Below are positions 1-9,300 of a DNA stretch of 64,000 nucleotides, piece by piece (position 1 is the stretch's first letter; every line of letters starts with the position of its first letter). A model generated the notes under the pieces. The model was given only the letters and a program-made list of their open reading frames with translations. It searched no databases and was not told the DNA's origin. The position numbers were made by a program, and so were the translations under genes. Source of the DNA: Oligoflexus tunisiensis (GTDB taxonomy: Bacteria > Bdellovibrionota_B > Oligoflexia > Oligoflexales > Oligoflexaceae); NCBI RefSeq assembly GCF_001748245.1, contig NZ_BDFO01000001.1, positions 2,564,471-2,628,470 on the forward strand, in the 5' to 3' direction.

Positions 1-83
1 TACTGGTTCGTAAGATGCCAAAAACCGTCAGCAGAAAAGGAGAGAGCTTTTCGATTATTTTTCAGAAAAGAACCAAAGGCGTT

Positions 84-887
84 TCAACCTCTGAAATCAT
101 CCTTGCCGGTACGAAGCCAGGCGAACACCTGAGCCGGGGGCGTCTGCGGGAGATCGATGGCTTCCCGCATGGGCGATTGATCGGCCTGTAAAAAGGGATT
201 GTAGGCAATTTCTGCCGCGAGTTGCGTCGGGACTGTGGGCTCGCCACGGTTGCGAAGCGTCTGCAATTCGGCCACGTAATTCAGAAGACCCAGCGAATAG
301 GTTGGCAGGCTTTGCGCATAGCGGGCATTGCTGAGCGTGTATTCATGGGCGCAGCAGATGCGAGTGGTGCCCGGCAGACTGCGAATCTTCAGAAGGCTAT
401 TCCACATCTGCTCCGGCGTGCCTTCGAAGAGCCGCCCACAACCAAGGCCGAAGAGTGTGTCACCGCAGAAGAGTATGTCCGCTGCTGGAATATGGTACAT
501 GCAGTGACCCAGGGTGTGCCCTGGTGTGGAGGAAACTTCCACGCGCCACGATCCAAAGGCAAATTCCTCCTGATCCCTGACTGTTTGCGTGATGCCCGGG
601 ATGCGATCATGATCATAGTCGGAACCATAGATGGCACAGCCATAGCGTTCCTGCAGTTGAAGATTGCCGCCGACATGATCGCCGTGATGGTGCGTATTCC
701 AGATGACATCGAGGGACCAGCCTCGGCTTTCCAAAAAGTTCAATACGGGCTGAGCGACCGCCGGATCGATGACCGCCGTCTGATGGCTGGGCTTGTCATA
801 GAGTATATAAATATAATTGTCGGTCAAAACCGGCAGCTGAAAGAGCTGGAGTCCCTGAAGATCGCAAATAAGTCGATGAGCTGTCAT
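84..887 (-). CDS. gloB: Hydroxyacylglutathione hydrolase (glyoxalase II)
   Basis: Cytoplasmic metallo-beta-lactamase-fold hydrolase that converts S-lactoylglutathione to lactate plus glutathione, the second step of methylglyoxal detoxification. The metal-binding motif THHHGDHVGG lies about 65 residues in. Further metal-ligand positions are visible as STPGHTLGH and FCGDTLF, and the family C-terminal CAHEYT also appears. The length of about 267 residues fits the family. I chose the ATG at 887 because an AAGGAAC ribosome site lies 6 bases upstream; the frame stays open for six more codons. It stands alone; the next gene on this strand starts over 1.3 kb upstream. Confidence 0.93.
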   Translation of the reverse strand: MTAHRLICDLQGLQLFQLPVLTDNYIYILYDKPSHQTAVIDPAVAQPVLNFLESRGWSLDVIWNTHHHGDHVGGNLQLQERYGCAIYGSDYDHDRIPGITQTVRDQEEFAFGSWRVEVSSTPGHTLGHCMYHIPAADILFCGDTLFGLGCGRLFEGTPEQMWNSLLKIRSLPGTTRICCAHEYTLSNARYAQSLPTYSLGLLNYVAELQTLRNRGEPTVPTQLAAEIAYNPFLQADQSPMREAIDLPQTPPAQVFAWLRTGKDDFRG

Positions 888-965
888 GTTCGGTTCCTTC
901 CGCAACAGGAACTCATTCTGAACTTTTTACGACAGTCCCGCAAGTCCGTCGATCGTTACAGACGG

Positions 966-2204
966 CTACTTGCTCACATAGCCGAGGCCGACCATGAGCG
1001 CGGTCAATTCATAGAAACCGGCGCTTGGCGTGTTCTCAGGACTTTCCGCAGTGCCGTGTATGTAACTGCCATAAATCAGCCAATCAGCGGGTTTGGTGTT
1101 CCATTCCAGGCCTGCGGTATAATGCGTGCGGTCCAGGGCTTCGAAATCCTGGGCACCACGTCCCTGCATGAGGACCTGCCCGGAGCCATCCATGATACCG
1201 GCGCCCTTGTTTTTTGTATAGTGGCTATAGGCGAAGGAAAGATGACGATGGGCCTGCAGCGCATAGCGCGAACCCAGCACATAGCTATGAGTATTGAGAT
1301 ACTCCACGGGTAGCGCGCCATTCACAGCCTGGGTCGGTGCCTGAGCATAAAGAGTGGCCGGCGTCCAGCGTTCATAGGAATATTGCGCGTAAGGTTCAAA
1401 ACGTCCCAGAGGCTTGCTAAGCAGACCAGCCCCGTATAGGGTCGGTCGGTAATCGCGCCGATAAAAACTTTGTGTGTCGGAGCCGAGCGCCTTGATCTTC
1501 AACGTGTAATGCATATCGGTCGAGGGGCGGAAAATCAAGCCGAGCGTGCCCAGGGATTCGATTTCATAGCGTGCTCCCACGGCCAGATGCATCGAGCTTG
1601 AGGTATTCTGCAGCTCCAGGAAATCCTGACCGCCGACGCTGATTTTGGTGGTGTTGCTGCTGGTGTTGTTCAGAATGCTAAAGCCCAGGCAAAGGTTGGA
1701 CATGACTTTGTACGCGGAGCCGATGCCAAAGCGAAAACCCTTCTGCGTGGAATTGATGTTGGCGCTTTGATACTGGCCATTCACGGAAATGGGGAAATCC
1801 TCGACCTTGACACTGCTGCCAATACCGGTCGGCACGAACATATAACCAAAGCTCAAGGGTCCTGTTTGATTTTTATAACTGCCGCCGACCGAAGTGAGCG
1901 GCAGGATCGGAACATTGATCGTTCCCGGTTTAACCGTCGTGCTGGGTGTGGTGACCTCGTATTTAAGATTGGTGGGGGCAAAGTCCACATAGGCATCGGT
2001 GGTGGGACTGGCCCAGAGGTTCGCGGGATTATGCAGCACGGCGGCACCGCTGCGGCTCATGATCACCCCGGCGCCACCGGACGCGTGCGTATAAGGGCCC
2101 TGATAGTCGAAGATATCGTTGGCCAGGGCCGGAAGGGACCCGCATGTCAGCATGAGGCCGATCCCTGTCACTATTTTCAGAAAGCCTGCCCGCAGCCTGC
2201 GCAT
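966..2204 (-). CDS. OmpP1/FadL-family outer-membrane transporter
   Basis: Predicted outer-membrane beta-barrel of the FadL/TodX family, which lets long-chain fatty acids or other hydrophobic molecules cross the outer membrane. An N-terminal signal peptide ends near SLPALA-ND. It is followed by the family signature: a Gly/Ser-rich stretch (ASGGAGVIMSRSGAAV) and then HNPANL. The rest is a run of alternating amphipathic strands ending in an aromatic-rich C-terminus, about 412 residues in all, the usual size. It lies 22 bases downstream of the lipoprotein gene on the same strand, so the two probably form an operon. The substrate cannot be read from the sequence. Confidence 0.8.
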   Translation of the reverse strand: MRRLRAGFLKIVTGIGLMLTCGSLPALANDIFDYQGPYTHASGGAGVIMSRSGAAVLHNPANLWASPTTDAYVDFAPTNLKYEVTTPSTTVKPGTINVPILPLTSVGGSYKNQTGPLSFGYMFVPTGIGSSVKVEDFPISVNGQYQSANINSTQKGFRFGIGSAYKVMSNLCLGFSILNNTSSNTTKISVGGQDFLELQNTSSSMHLAVGARYEIESLGTLGLIFRPSTDMHYTLKIKALGSDTQSFYRRDYRPTLYGAGLLSKPLGRFEPYAQYSYERWTPATLYAQAPTQAVNGALPVEYLNTHSYVLGSRYALQAHRHLSFAYSHYTKNKGAGIMDGSGQVLMQGRGAQDFEALDRTHYTAGLEWNTKPADWLIYGSYIHGTAESPENTPSAGFYELTALMVGLGYVSK

Positions 2205-2226
2205 CGCCGATCCCCTGTGTCAACGG

Positions 2227-3141
2227 TTACTGGGAGAACGTGTTGTAGGATTCCGTCATGGTGCGGCGACCGAGGGTCGTCACGGTTTGCTCGGCGGTGG
2301 CCGCCTGTCCACGGTTATCGGTCATCTGATGATTGACGGAAACGAGCTTGGTGTTTGCGCCTTCCCCAATCCAAAAGGAAACGGCGGTGGCCAGGATATT
2401 GTCAGCGTTATCCGCAGCACCGGGCTTCAGATAGCTCATCGAAGCGATCAGGGATTTATCAGCGTTCAGACTGACAAAATCCTGCTGCAGAATGCGGGTG
2501 TCGGCGACGTTGATAATACCGACCCGCACATTCAAATCGAATTGCACATCGTAGCTGCCGAGTTGATCGGCGCCATTACCTGGCGTGGCGGACAACTCAG
2601 TTTGCGTGACGGTGGCATTGCCCTCTGTGATGGTTCCCTTGTGAGTGAGATCACGTTTGGCAAAGACATCGGCGATCGGTTTAGGAACTTCCAGCACCGC
2701 CAGCAAAATAAATTCACTTATGCCGTTGTTATCCACCGACTTCACGATCACCAAAGGTGGGTTGGCGCCGCCTTTATAGGGAGCGGCCAACGCGTTGGCA
2801 AAGGCCTGGGAGGGTTGACCATTCACGCAGAGAACAGCCATCTCAGCCGCGTATTTCGCGAGACTCGGTTGATTGCCACAGATCATTTGAACTGCGGAAA
2901 GGCTTTCCTTGGCTATATCATCCGTATCGGCTGCGGTTTTGGTATCGGCTTCGCTCACCTGGGTGGCCGGGGTTCCGGAGGCATCCGCCGAAGCGTTGAC
3001 AGTGCCGGTTGCGGCACCAGGTGTGCCCGCAGTGCTGCCTTGCGTTTCATAACGATTCTTATAGGGGTTCTTTTCATCCGCGCAGGCAAAGCTGAGCAGA
3101 CCACAGATCACGAGGATCGAAGCGTGCATGGGGCGAAGCAT
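2227..3141 (-). CDS. Lipoprotein of unknown function, upstream of FadL-like gene
   Basis: Not recognised as a known family. It begins with a short charged segment, a hydrophobic stretch and a lipobox (LLSFAC), so it should be lipid-anchored at Cys20. A low-complexity linker rich in Thr/Gly/Ala follows (residues about 35-75), then a globular part of about 220 residues of mixed strands. A GGAGG ribosome site precedes the ATG. It is the first gene of a probable two-gene operon with the FadL-like porin, which hints at a periplasmic partner or accessory role; this is inference. Confidence 0.75.
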   Translation of the reverse strand: MLRPMHASILVICGLLSFACADEKNPYKNRYETQGSTAGTPGAATGTVNASADASGTPATQVSEADTKTAADTDDIAKESLSAVQMICGNQPSLAKYAAEMAVLCVNGQPSQAFANALAAPYKGGANPPLVIVKSVDNNGISEFILLAVLEVPKPIADVFAKRDLTHKGTITEGNATVTQTELSATPGNGADQLGSYDVQFDLNVRVGIINVADTRILQQDFVSLNADKSLIASMSYLKPGAADNADNILATAVSFWIGEGANTKLVSVNHQMTDNRGQAATAEQTVTTLGRRTMTESYNTFSQ

Positions 3142-3548
3142 GGGAGAGACCTCCTACCGTTGAGGGTGCCGTACCATTTTTGCAAGGATGAGGCCGGGAG
3201 GAGGACGTTACTTAATATATTGTAATTATTAAGAAAAATGTTATTGGCTGGGGGTGGAGGATGATCAGGAATTGCCGGTCGAATTCAGTCTTATGGGTTT
3301 ACTGAACTTTAATAAGTGAGAATGATTTAAAAAAAACACTGGCACGAACCTGATGGCAAGCCATGGCCTTCGTGGATAGCGGCCAATTCTGGGTCATGAT
3401 CCTGATATTAAAGAAGTTTTTGCTTATCCAGTGATTTCGGTTGCGCGATTACAGCTTTGAGAAAATCCAGATTCCATCGCTTCTTACCAGCTGCGTAAGC
3501 AGGGCGCGTGGCCCTAATAACGAATCCATTGCAGGAGCCAGGCCAGAT
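3142..3548. other. Intergenic region, 407 bases, AT-rich centre
   Basis: Between the lipoprotein gene start and the end of tcdA. The first 120 bases upstream of the lipoprotein gene are AT-rich and contain a TACAAT element (minus strand) suitable as a -10 box, but no convincing -35 box at the right distance. The remainder holds no open frame with a ribosome site, no tRNA and no clear hairpin that I could find. Confidence 0.4.
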
Positions 3549-4325
3549 TCAGGAGGCGGGAGTGCGGAGCAGCTCATCAAGCATGACCGATGCCGCGGCG
3601 AAACCGAAGGTGCCGGTGACAAAGCTCGCAGCGCCATAGCCCTGTTCGCAGCCGCCTTTGCCGCTTTGCCCGGGCTGAGGTTTATTGCAGATGCCGCCCT
3701 CGGGCGTGGGGAAGACGGGCGCCTCGGTACTGAAGACAGCTGGAATTTGAAATGGTCCGTCCTTGGGAAATTTATATTCCTGCCGCAGCTCACGGCGGAC
3801 CTGTCGCAGAAGGCCATCATTGCTGGTAGCGGCGAGGTCGGCGACCTGGATTTTGGTTGGATTACGGCGTCCGCCGGCACCCCCGACGGTCACCAGGGGA
3901 ATACGCAGCTGCTGACAGCGCGCGATCAGGAGGCACTTGTTTTTCAGGCTATCGATCGCATCCACCAGCCCATCGTAGCCTTGATTCAGAAGTTGCGTGG
4001 CGGTGCTGCTCGTAAAAAAATCATCGACAGCGTGCACATCGAGTTCGGGATTGATGGACCGCAGCCGTTCGGCCATCACCTGGACCTTGCTTCGTCCAAT
4101 GGTTGGCGTCAGGGTATGAAGCTGCCGGTTGGTATTGCTGATGCAGACTTCATCCAGGTCGATCAGGGTCAAACGACCCACGCCAGTGCGTGCCAGGGCT
4201 TCTGCGGCCCATGACCCCACGCCGCCGACACCCACCACGGCCACGTGAGCCTGACGAAAGCGTTCAAGCGCGACCTCACCATAAAGACGCGCGATTCCAT
4301 TGAAACGTTGTTGAAAAGCATCCAT
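3549..4325 (-). CDS. tcdA: tRNA threonylcarbamoyladenosine dehydratase
   Basis: ThiF/MoeB/E1-like enzyme that uses ATP to cyclise t6A at position 37 of tRNAs to ct6A. The nucleotide-binding loop GVGGVGSWAAEALARTG is at about residue 34 and the DLDEVCISNTNRQ segment follows, both typical of the family. The C-terminal part (GYGAASFVTGTFGFAAAS) matches the TcdA/CsdL tail. At 258 residues it has the expected length. The ATG has an AGGAAG ribosome site 6 bases upstream. It stands alone; upstream of it lies the structured intergenic region. Confidence 0.9.
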   Translation of the reverse strand: MDAFQQRFNGIARLYGEVALERFRQAHVAVVGVGGVGSWAAEALARTGVGRLTLIDLDEVCISNTNRQLHTLTPTIGRSKVQVMAERLRSINPELDVHAVDDFFTSSTATQLLNQGYDGLVDAIDSLKNKCLLIARCQQLRIPLVTVGGAGGRRNPTKIQVADLAATSNDGLLRQVRRELRQEYKFPKDGPFQIPAVFSTEAPVFPTPEGGICNKPQPGQSGKGGCEQGYGAASFVTGTFGFAAASVMLDELLRTPAS

Positions 4326-4470
4326 GACATTCTTCCTGTGAGCGTAAGGTAACTTTCCTATCCAACCTGGACGAGGCTGTCATTAGGAATTCCTCATTTG
4401 TGTCATAAAACCGGCCCGAAGCCTGCCCTGTTCAAAAAATACGCAACTCGGGCAAAGTCTTGCTGCGCAC

Positions 4471-4769
4471 CGTCTTCCGAGGGGGGCTGGGGGACTTTTC
4501 CACCGGGCCTGTGGATAACCTCCGCGCTTTCTTCCACGCCACAAGTGATTATGTCCATAGGAATCAACATGTTCACCCGCCGCAGTCCTCACAGAACAGA
4601 TCGTTCTTTTAACCTGGAGACGGGGGCCCCAACGGTTTATAAAAATAATGTGAATGATGCTCGACCCCCCTGACGCTGAGCAAGCAGTGGCAAGGTCGGG
4701 GCAACAGAGACAAGATGACATTCCAACACAAAAAAGCCCGCGGTTTCTTTTGAACCGCGGGCTTCTTTT
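4471..4769 (+). ncRNA. Candidate structured RNA, 6S-like, with terminator
   Basis: No protein gene fits here, yet the stretch folds into one long rod. CGTC plus AGGGGGG (4471-4486) pairs with CCCCCCT plus GACG (4665-4675). ACC+GGGCC (4502-4509) pairs with GGCCC...GGT (4625-4636). A terminal hairpin is formed by 4545-4554 with 4567-4576 (nine of ten positions pair, one of them G-U). A small hairpin (AGAAC/GTTCT, 4593-4607) sits in the 3' strand of the large central bulge. Rod, central bubble, bubble hairpin and about 205 nt length are the known plan of 6S RNA, the RNA polymerase decoy. An intrinsic terminator follows. Identity and strand are inferred; no conserved primary sequence was recognised. 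Confidence 0.4.
4734..4769 (+). terminator. Intrinsic terminator, bidirectional
   Basis: Perfect 12-bp inverted repeat AAGCCCGCGGTT / AACCGCGGGCTT around a 7-base loop, with TTTT soon after on the plus strand and a run of six T on the minus strand. No annotated gene ends here on either strand, which is a reason to look for a non-coding transcript just upstream on the plus strand. Confidence 0.85.
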
Positions 4770-4808
4770 ATGTTAATTCTTGGCTTTCCGAGCATGGAGT
4801 GAGCCCGA

Positions 4809-5579
4809 TTGTTTTATCCAGTCCAGAGCCTGCGTCTCATGGCCGAGCATCCGCGCCTCTGCCGTTTGTGGGCGCCTGTCCCCGAGGTCCTTGGACAGGA
4901 GGACTGGCCGGATGTTGGATACTGGCAGGAAAAATTCGATGCGCAGCCCTTCTTTCAAAATCTTCCGCATCCCTTGCGCCTGTTTCCGGAAGTGAAAATC
5001 GGGCAGCGACGCAAACGCAATCTCACCAAACACAAACGCGAGGCCGGGCGACCGACGCTGCGGCGCTATGAGAGTTCCATTATCGAGGATCATCAGATCC
5101 CTTTGCGCGAGCGGAATCTTCATGACTATTTTAATTCGCTCGTATGGCTGCAGTTTCCACGCGCGAAATATGCTCTGCATGAGCGAGCCTATCGTTCGTA
5201 TTTGGAAACTCCTCCGGCTCTGACGGGCAATCTGCGCAATGATTTGACCGATGCGCTCACGCGTTTTGATGAAGGTGGTGTCGCGTATTTTATAGGGGCT
5301 GATGAAGACGCGCAGGCCGTGCGGTCGCTGCTGCGGAGTCTAGATAGTGAGGGAAAGCTGGCTTATTTGGTTTCGCGACGGGCTCAGTTTGAAGTCTTTG
5401 GGCATGGTCTGATGGAGGTCTGGAATCAGGGTGGGCGGAATTTAACCGCGAGCGCACTGGTGGTGGACAGCGAAGCAGGGGAGAGTCGTGATGCGGCGTT
5501 GGCCTCGGTGCTCCATTCGATGGATTCACCACGGAACCAGTTTGGAACGGTTTTGCTGGATTGCATCCTGGAAATTTAA
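4809..5579 (+). CDS. DUF3025 family protein
   Basis: About 256 residues, cytoplasmic, no signal peptide or membrane segment. The central segment HDYFNSLVWLQFPRAKYAL is the family hallmark. The C-terminal half contains RRAQFEVFGHGLMEVW, also typical. The biochemical function of DUF3025 proteins is not established. The start is either TTG at 4809, which has GGAG 9 bases upstream, or ATG ten codons later at 4839, which has no clear ribosome site; an in-frame stop just upstream of 4809 excludes anything longer. It sits alone behind the 4734-4769 terminator. Confidence 0.78.
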   Translation: MFYPVQSLRLMAEHPRLCRLWAPVPEVLGQEDWPDVGYWQEKFDAQPFFQNLPHPLRLFPEVKIGQRRKRNLTKHKREAGRPTLRRYESSIIEDHQIPLRERNLHDYFNSLVWLQFPRAKYALHERAYRSYLETPPALTGNLRNDLTDALTRFDEGGVAYFIGADEDAQAVRSLLRSLDSEGKLAYLVSRRAQFEVFGHGLMEVWNQGGRNLTASALVVDSEAGESRDAALASVLHSMDSPRNQFGTVLLDCILEI

Positions 5580-5794
5580 CCGTGATGATGCTTACGCTTG
5601 AGTTGACAAGTTCGCAACAAAACGCTCTGTACTCTCGAATGCAATCGGTTTGAAGGTTATGAACCTGTTCAGGTTGGACTTATGGCCGCACAAATTACCG
5701 AAACAACTGTTCACTCCGGTAGTTTTTAGTACATAAATCGCGTCAAACATTTGCCATGTGACATCGCAGGCTTTATTCCTTAGGGAGGGGGCTC

Positions 5795-5857
5795 ATGATC
5801 GTTAATCCACGTTCAAGCGAGAGTTCACATGAAAAAGATTTCCAAATTCAAAGATGA
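5795..5857 (+). CDS. Possible 20-codon leader ORF overlapping the response regulator
   Basis: An ATG at 5795 is preceded by the strongest ribosome site of the neighbourhood (GGGAGGGG, 5783-5790). It opens a 20-codon frame that ends at 5857, overlapping the start of the response-regulator gene at 5829 in another frame. The downstream start has only a weak ribosome site. This could couple translation of the two, or it could be chance. No peptide family was recognised. Confidence 0.3.
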   Translation: MIVNPRSSESSHEKDFQIQR

Positions 5858-6356
5858 ATCAGGATTTGCCGACGTTAACGTCAACCCAGGAAGCATGGAT
5901 GACGAACAGCCAGGCAGCATCAAAGGCCTCCGTATCCTCGTCGTGGACGATGACGGAGACGCAGCCTTGTTCCTGGCCCGCATGCTCATCAATGCCGGTG
6001 CCCACGTCAGGTGGACGACTTCGGTTCCCGAGGCTTTCGAATTGATGGATAGTTTTCATCCCAATTTGATTTTGAGTGATCTCGCCATGCCCCAGCAGGA
6101 CGGGTTCGATCTGATTCGTAAGTTCCGTGCAGCTCATTCCGTTGATAAAGGGGGATTTGTGCCGGCGATTGCTGTCTCGGCTTATTCCAATGCGGAGGCG
6201 ATGCAACGGAGTTTTGAAGAAGGGTACCAGGCGTTTTTTCCCAAGCCGGTGCAGAAGGAGTATTTGATTGAGGCGGTTGGGAAGCTAGCGTTGATTCAGA
6301 AGGGGTTGATGGGCTCGGCCGTGTGGCCGTCGATGCCGTTGAGTGGGGCGTTTTAG
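5829..6356 (+). CDS. Single-domain response regulator (REC)
   Basis: A 175-residue protein with a receiver domain from about residue 35 to 155 and no output domain. The acidic pocket is visible as VVDDDGD. The phosphoacceptor aspartate is in LILSDLAMPQQDG, the Thr/Ser switch position is Ser in AIAVSAYSNAEA, and the conserved lysine is in FFPKPV. It has an unusual 30-residue N-terminal extension rich in charged residues. No kinase gene adjoins it. Orphan receivers of this kind usually act as phosphorelay intermediates or bind protein partners. The weak ribosome site and the overlapping short frame upstream suggest coupled translation. Confidence 0.88.
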   Translation: MKKISKFKDESGFADVNVNPGSMDDEQPGSIKGLRILVVDDDGDAALFLARMLINAGAHVRWTTSVPEAFELMDSFHPNLILSDLAMPQQDGFDLIRKFRAAHSVDKGGFVPAIAVSAYSNAEAMQRSFEEGYQAFFPKPVQKEYLIEAVGKLALIQKGLMGSAVWPSMPLSGAF

Positions 6357-6384
6357 GGAAGGGGCCCTTTGGGGCCCTTTGGAA

Positions 6385-9300
6385 TTAGGGGACCCATTCG
6401 GGGTCGAGGCGGCCGAGTTTGTAGGGGGAGCCGTTAGTAACGAACCAGATGCGGTCGAAGTTGTCGACTGTGAACCACCAGGGTTTGATTTCTTTTTGCG
6501 GTGAAATGTGCTTGAAATCGTTTAGATTGCCAAGCTTCTTCCATTTGCCATTGGCTCTTTGTATGATAACTGCACGTGGGCCGCTGGTTAAGATATAGGA
6601 TTTATCCTGCCATTGTGCTGATCGAGAAATTCCGAACTCGCCATTGATCTTCTTAAACTCAGTCTCCGGCGTTGAAACTGTGGTTTCAAGGTTGACGCTA
6701 AAAAACAGCCGTTGATTTGTATTATTCAATGTTTCAAGAAGAATTTCAGAATCGTTCAACTTGACGACGAATTTGATACTTACAGCGGGCAAAGTACTTG
6801 CAATTTCCTGAAGAGATATGACCTTACTTACTTTTTCATTCAGGTCAAAGATAATTATCCTTTGGTTGGTCGCTATCAGTAGTTTTGACTTGTTTGCAAT
6901 AGAATTCAATGAAAGAATTTTCTCGCCTTCAGAAAACTGAAAGTCCAGTGCGTAAGCGCCTTGCCCATTAAAAATGTTCACGGTATTGTCAACGAAATCA
7001 AACCACCAAAGATGCCCCAATGCATCTTCAGTACAATGCCACAGCCGACCCGTACCTAAATCTGTTGCAAAGTTCAGAGACTGCCCCGATTTTGCATTAT
7101 ATAACCAGAGTCCAGACATGCTTGAGACGCAAAATCTGTCTGACGCCAATGCTGTCACTTGAAGCGCTTCCTGGAATATGGCCGGAGCTCTTAATTTCTC
7201 AATATGATCCTCATGAATTTTCAATTGTGTTCCGTCAGAAAAGTTAAGGACGGTCTTACCTTCAGCATTGGACCAAGCCCCGTTGATGTGTCCTTCACTG
7301 GAGCCAGTCATACTTGAATCAAAAGACGAAATGAAGGTTGGTCTTATACGAGAAAGTCTGTGTTTGCTCAAGCTTTCTTCGATAAAATATAAGGAATCTC
7401 CTACCCGCACAGCAGAATTCCACAAGAGCTTTGTAGACATGCCAAAACTTTTAACTGGCCAGTAAAGTAACTCATTTGTCTTTTCAATGAATCCCTTATC
7501 TTCTAAAAGCACGAAAGTTTGGTTGAGGTTATTCATGATTGAATTTCTGCTGCTCATATCAGCAAGAAATTTTAACGGGTAAGCCATGGTCTCCCATTGA
7601 TCAGTACTGAAACTAAAAATATGCATATCGGCCACAAAATGAGTAGGCTTTATGAACTCATTGGCGTCCAATTGTCCAATGTTGAACTTGGGAAGAGGCG
7701 CTGGGGATGGATAATGAACAAGCTTGCTCAACTCCACCTTAAAAAGACCATGATCTTTTTCTCTTGGGAGAACATAAATCCAGAGTCTCCCCTTGAAATC
7801 TTCGATAATATCAGGACTCGAATGTGGCCCAATGTCGAGACCAAGTGCTGTTCTCGTCCAGGATCTGCCGTCCCATGTAAAGAGATCCTTCGCTGTCGTT
7901 GCAGCGACATTCCCATTGCTGAGGACCTTCCAAACAGGATAGCTTGAGATCGCAGGATCTTCTGCAGCAGTAGCTAAGGGCAGTTGGACCCATTTGTTTC
8001 CAATGAGTTGAAATATTTGATTAATGTTAATACCCATGCAGTAGGCTGTTTCGTTAGGGCCCATATGAAAGTCACTGCAAGTGGGTATGAGATTGTCATC
8101 GCTGGTCGTCGCAATAGGAACAAGCTGAACATACTTATATCCATAGATATCGACCTTGAATTTATCGTCGTAGCGGAGAAGACGCGCTATTCGTAGTGAG
8201 CCATCAAGAGCAGTAGCGATGTGGTACTTGAAAGCATTGCGCTCGTCAGGTTTTAAACCTATCCAACGGCCTGAGACGAAGGTAGCCAATTCATTGGAGG
8301 CGCTTCCACTGAAGGTTCCAAGCAAGTCACCAGAAGGGTCCGCCCGAAATTTGATAAGACTTAATGGGGTATCGTCGATAGTGAAGTCAAAAATATCTTT
8401 CACCCAAGTAGACTGATTGATCCAGACTGAAGCCTGACCTTCGGCAGTGTGCCCAGCACCGTCTGTACTCCGGACAGTCAAACGTAAGCGCGATGAAAGA
8501 ACCATAGGCTGATTAAGAACATCGACTAGAGTAAAAGCAACATGTTTGTCACAAGGTACAAAGTCAGCGAGCGATTTTCCTTCGCAGCGTCCTTCCGTGC
8601 AGAGGACCTTGTTTTCCGAGTATGTGTTCTCGCCTTTTATTTCAAAGTCAACTTTGCATTGCAAATTGATTTCAATTTCTGGATTTGAGAGCAGATTATG
8701 AGACGTCTCAATATCAGCCCTCAAAATTGCATACGGTTGGCGCAGGATGGATCCGGGCTTTTTCAGATCGTCGTGGGCCCAGGTAACGGCCAAGGTCGGT
8801 GGTGTGTCCGAAACAATAACGGTTTGACACGAAAGCGAGCTTCTTTTTCCTGCCTTGTTTTCGACGTAGACAAAATAGTCAAAAATCCCTGTGCTGCTCT
8901 CGGTACTAATCTGCGATACTTCCTTGAAGTTGGCGGGGTCTGAGCAGGCATTTTGAGGCTGACATGTTTCGCGGTTTAAAGACATTGCGAGGTTTGATTT
9001 CGAACGGGATTCTCGACAGGCAAAGAGCTTTTCAAAGGAGTTCTGGATGCCCCAAGGTAACCTTGCGCGTGGGGGAAAGACCAATTGTTTGGTGCTTGCG
9101 TCCAGTCCACTGACATAGACCTCTCCACGGAGGATATGGAATTTGCAAATTTTCTCTGATGATAATAGGAGCGGGCGGCTGTCGATTCCATCGGAAATAT
9201 GATGTCCATAAATCTTGAGAAGATAGGAGCCTTCGCTGACATCGCGTATGTCTATGCTGTCAGGAAAACCGAGATCTGTCTGCCCCATCGGTTTGCGAAA

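Noticed and set aside
2119..3225. 368-codon plus-strand frame over the FadL-like and lipoprotein genes
   Set aside because: Antisense shadow of two genes with signal peptides and family motifs; no ribosome site or known domain.
4510..4518. Replication origin suggested by the DnaA box
   Set aside because: Only one perfect box; no dnaA, dnaN, gidA or AT-rich unwinding region nearby.
4398..4673. 91-codon frame in the gap upstream of the DUF3025 gene
   Set aside because: No ribosome site and a composition unlike a protein; the region folds strongly as RNA instead.
6361..6380. GGGGCCCTTT repeated twice after the response regulator gene as a terminator
   Set aside because: It is a short direct repeat of a self-complementary hexamer; no stable single hairpin with T run.
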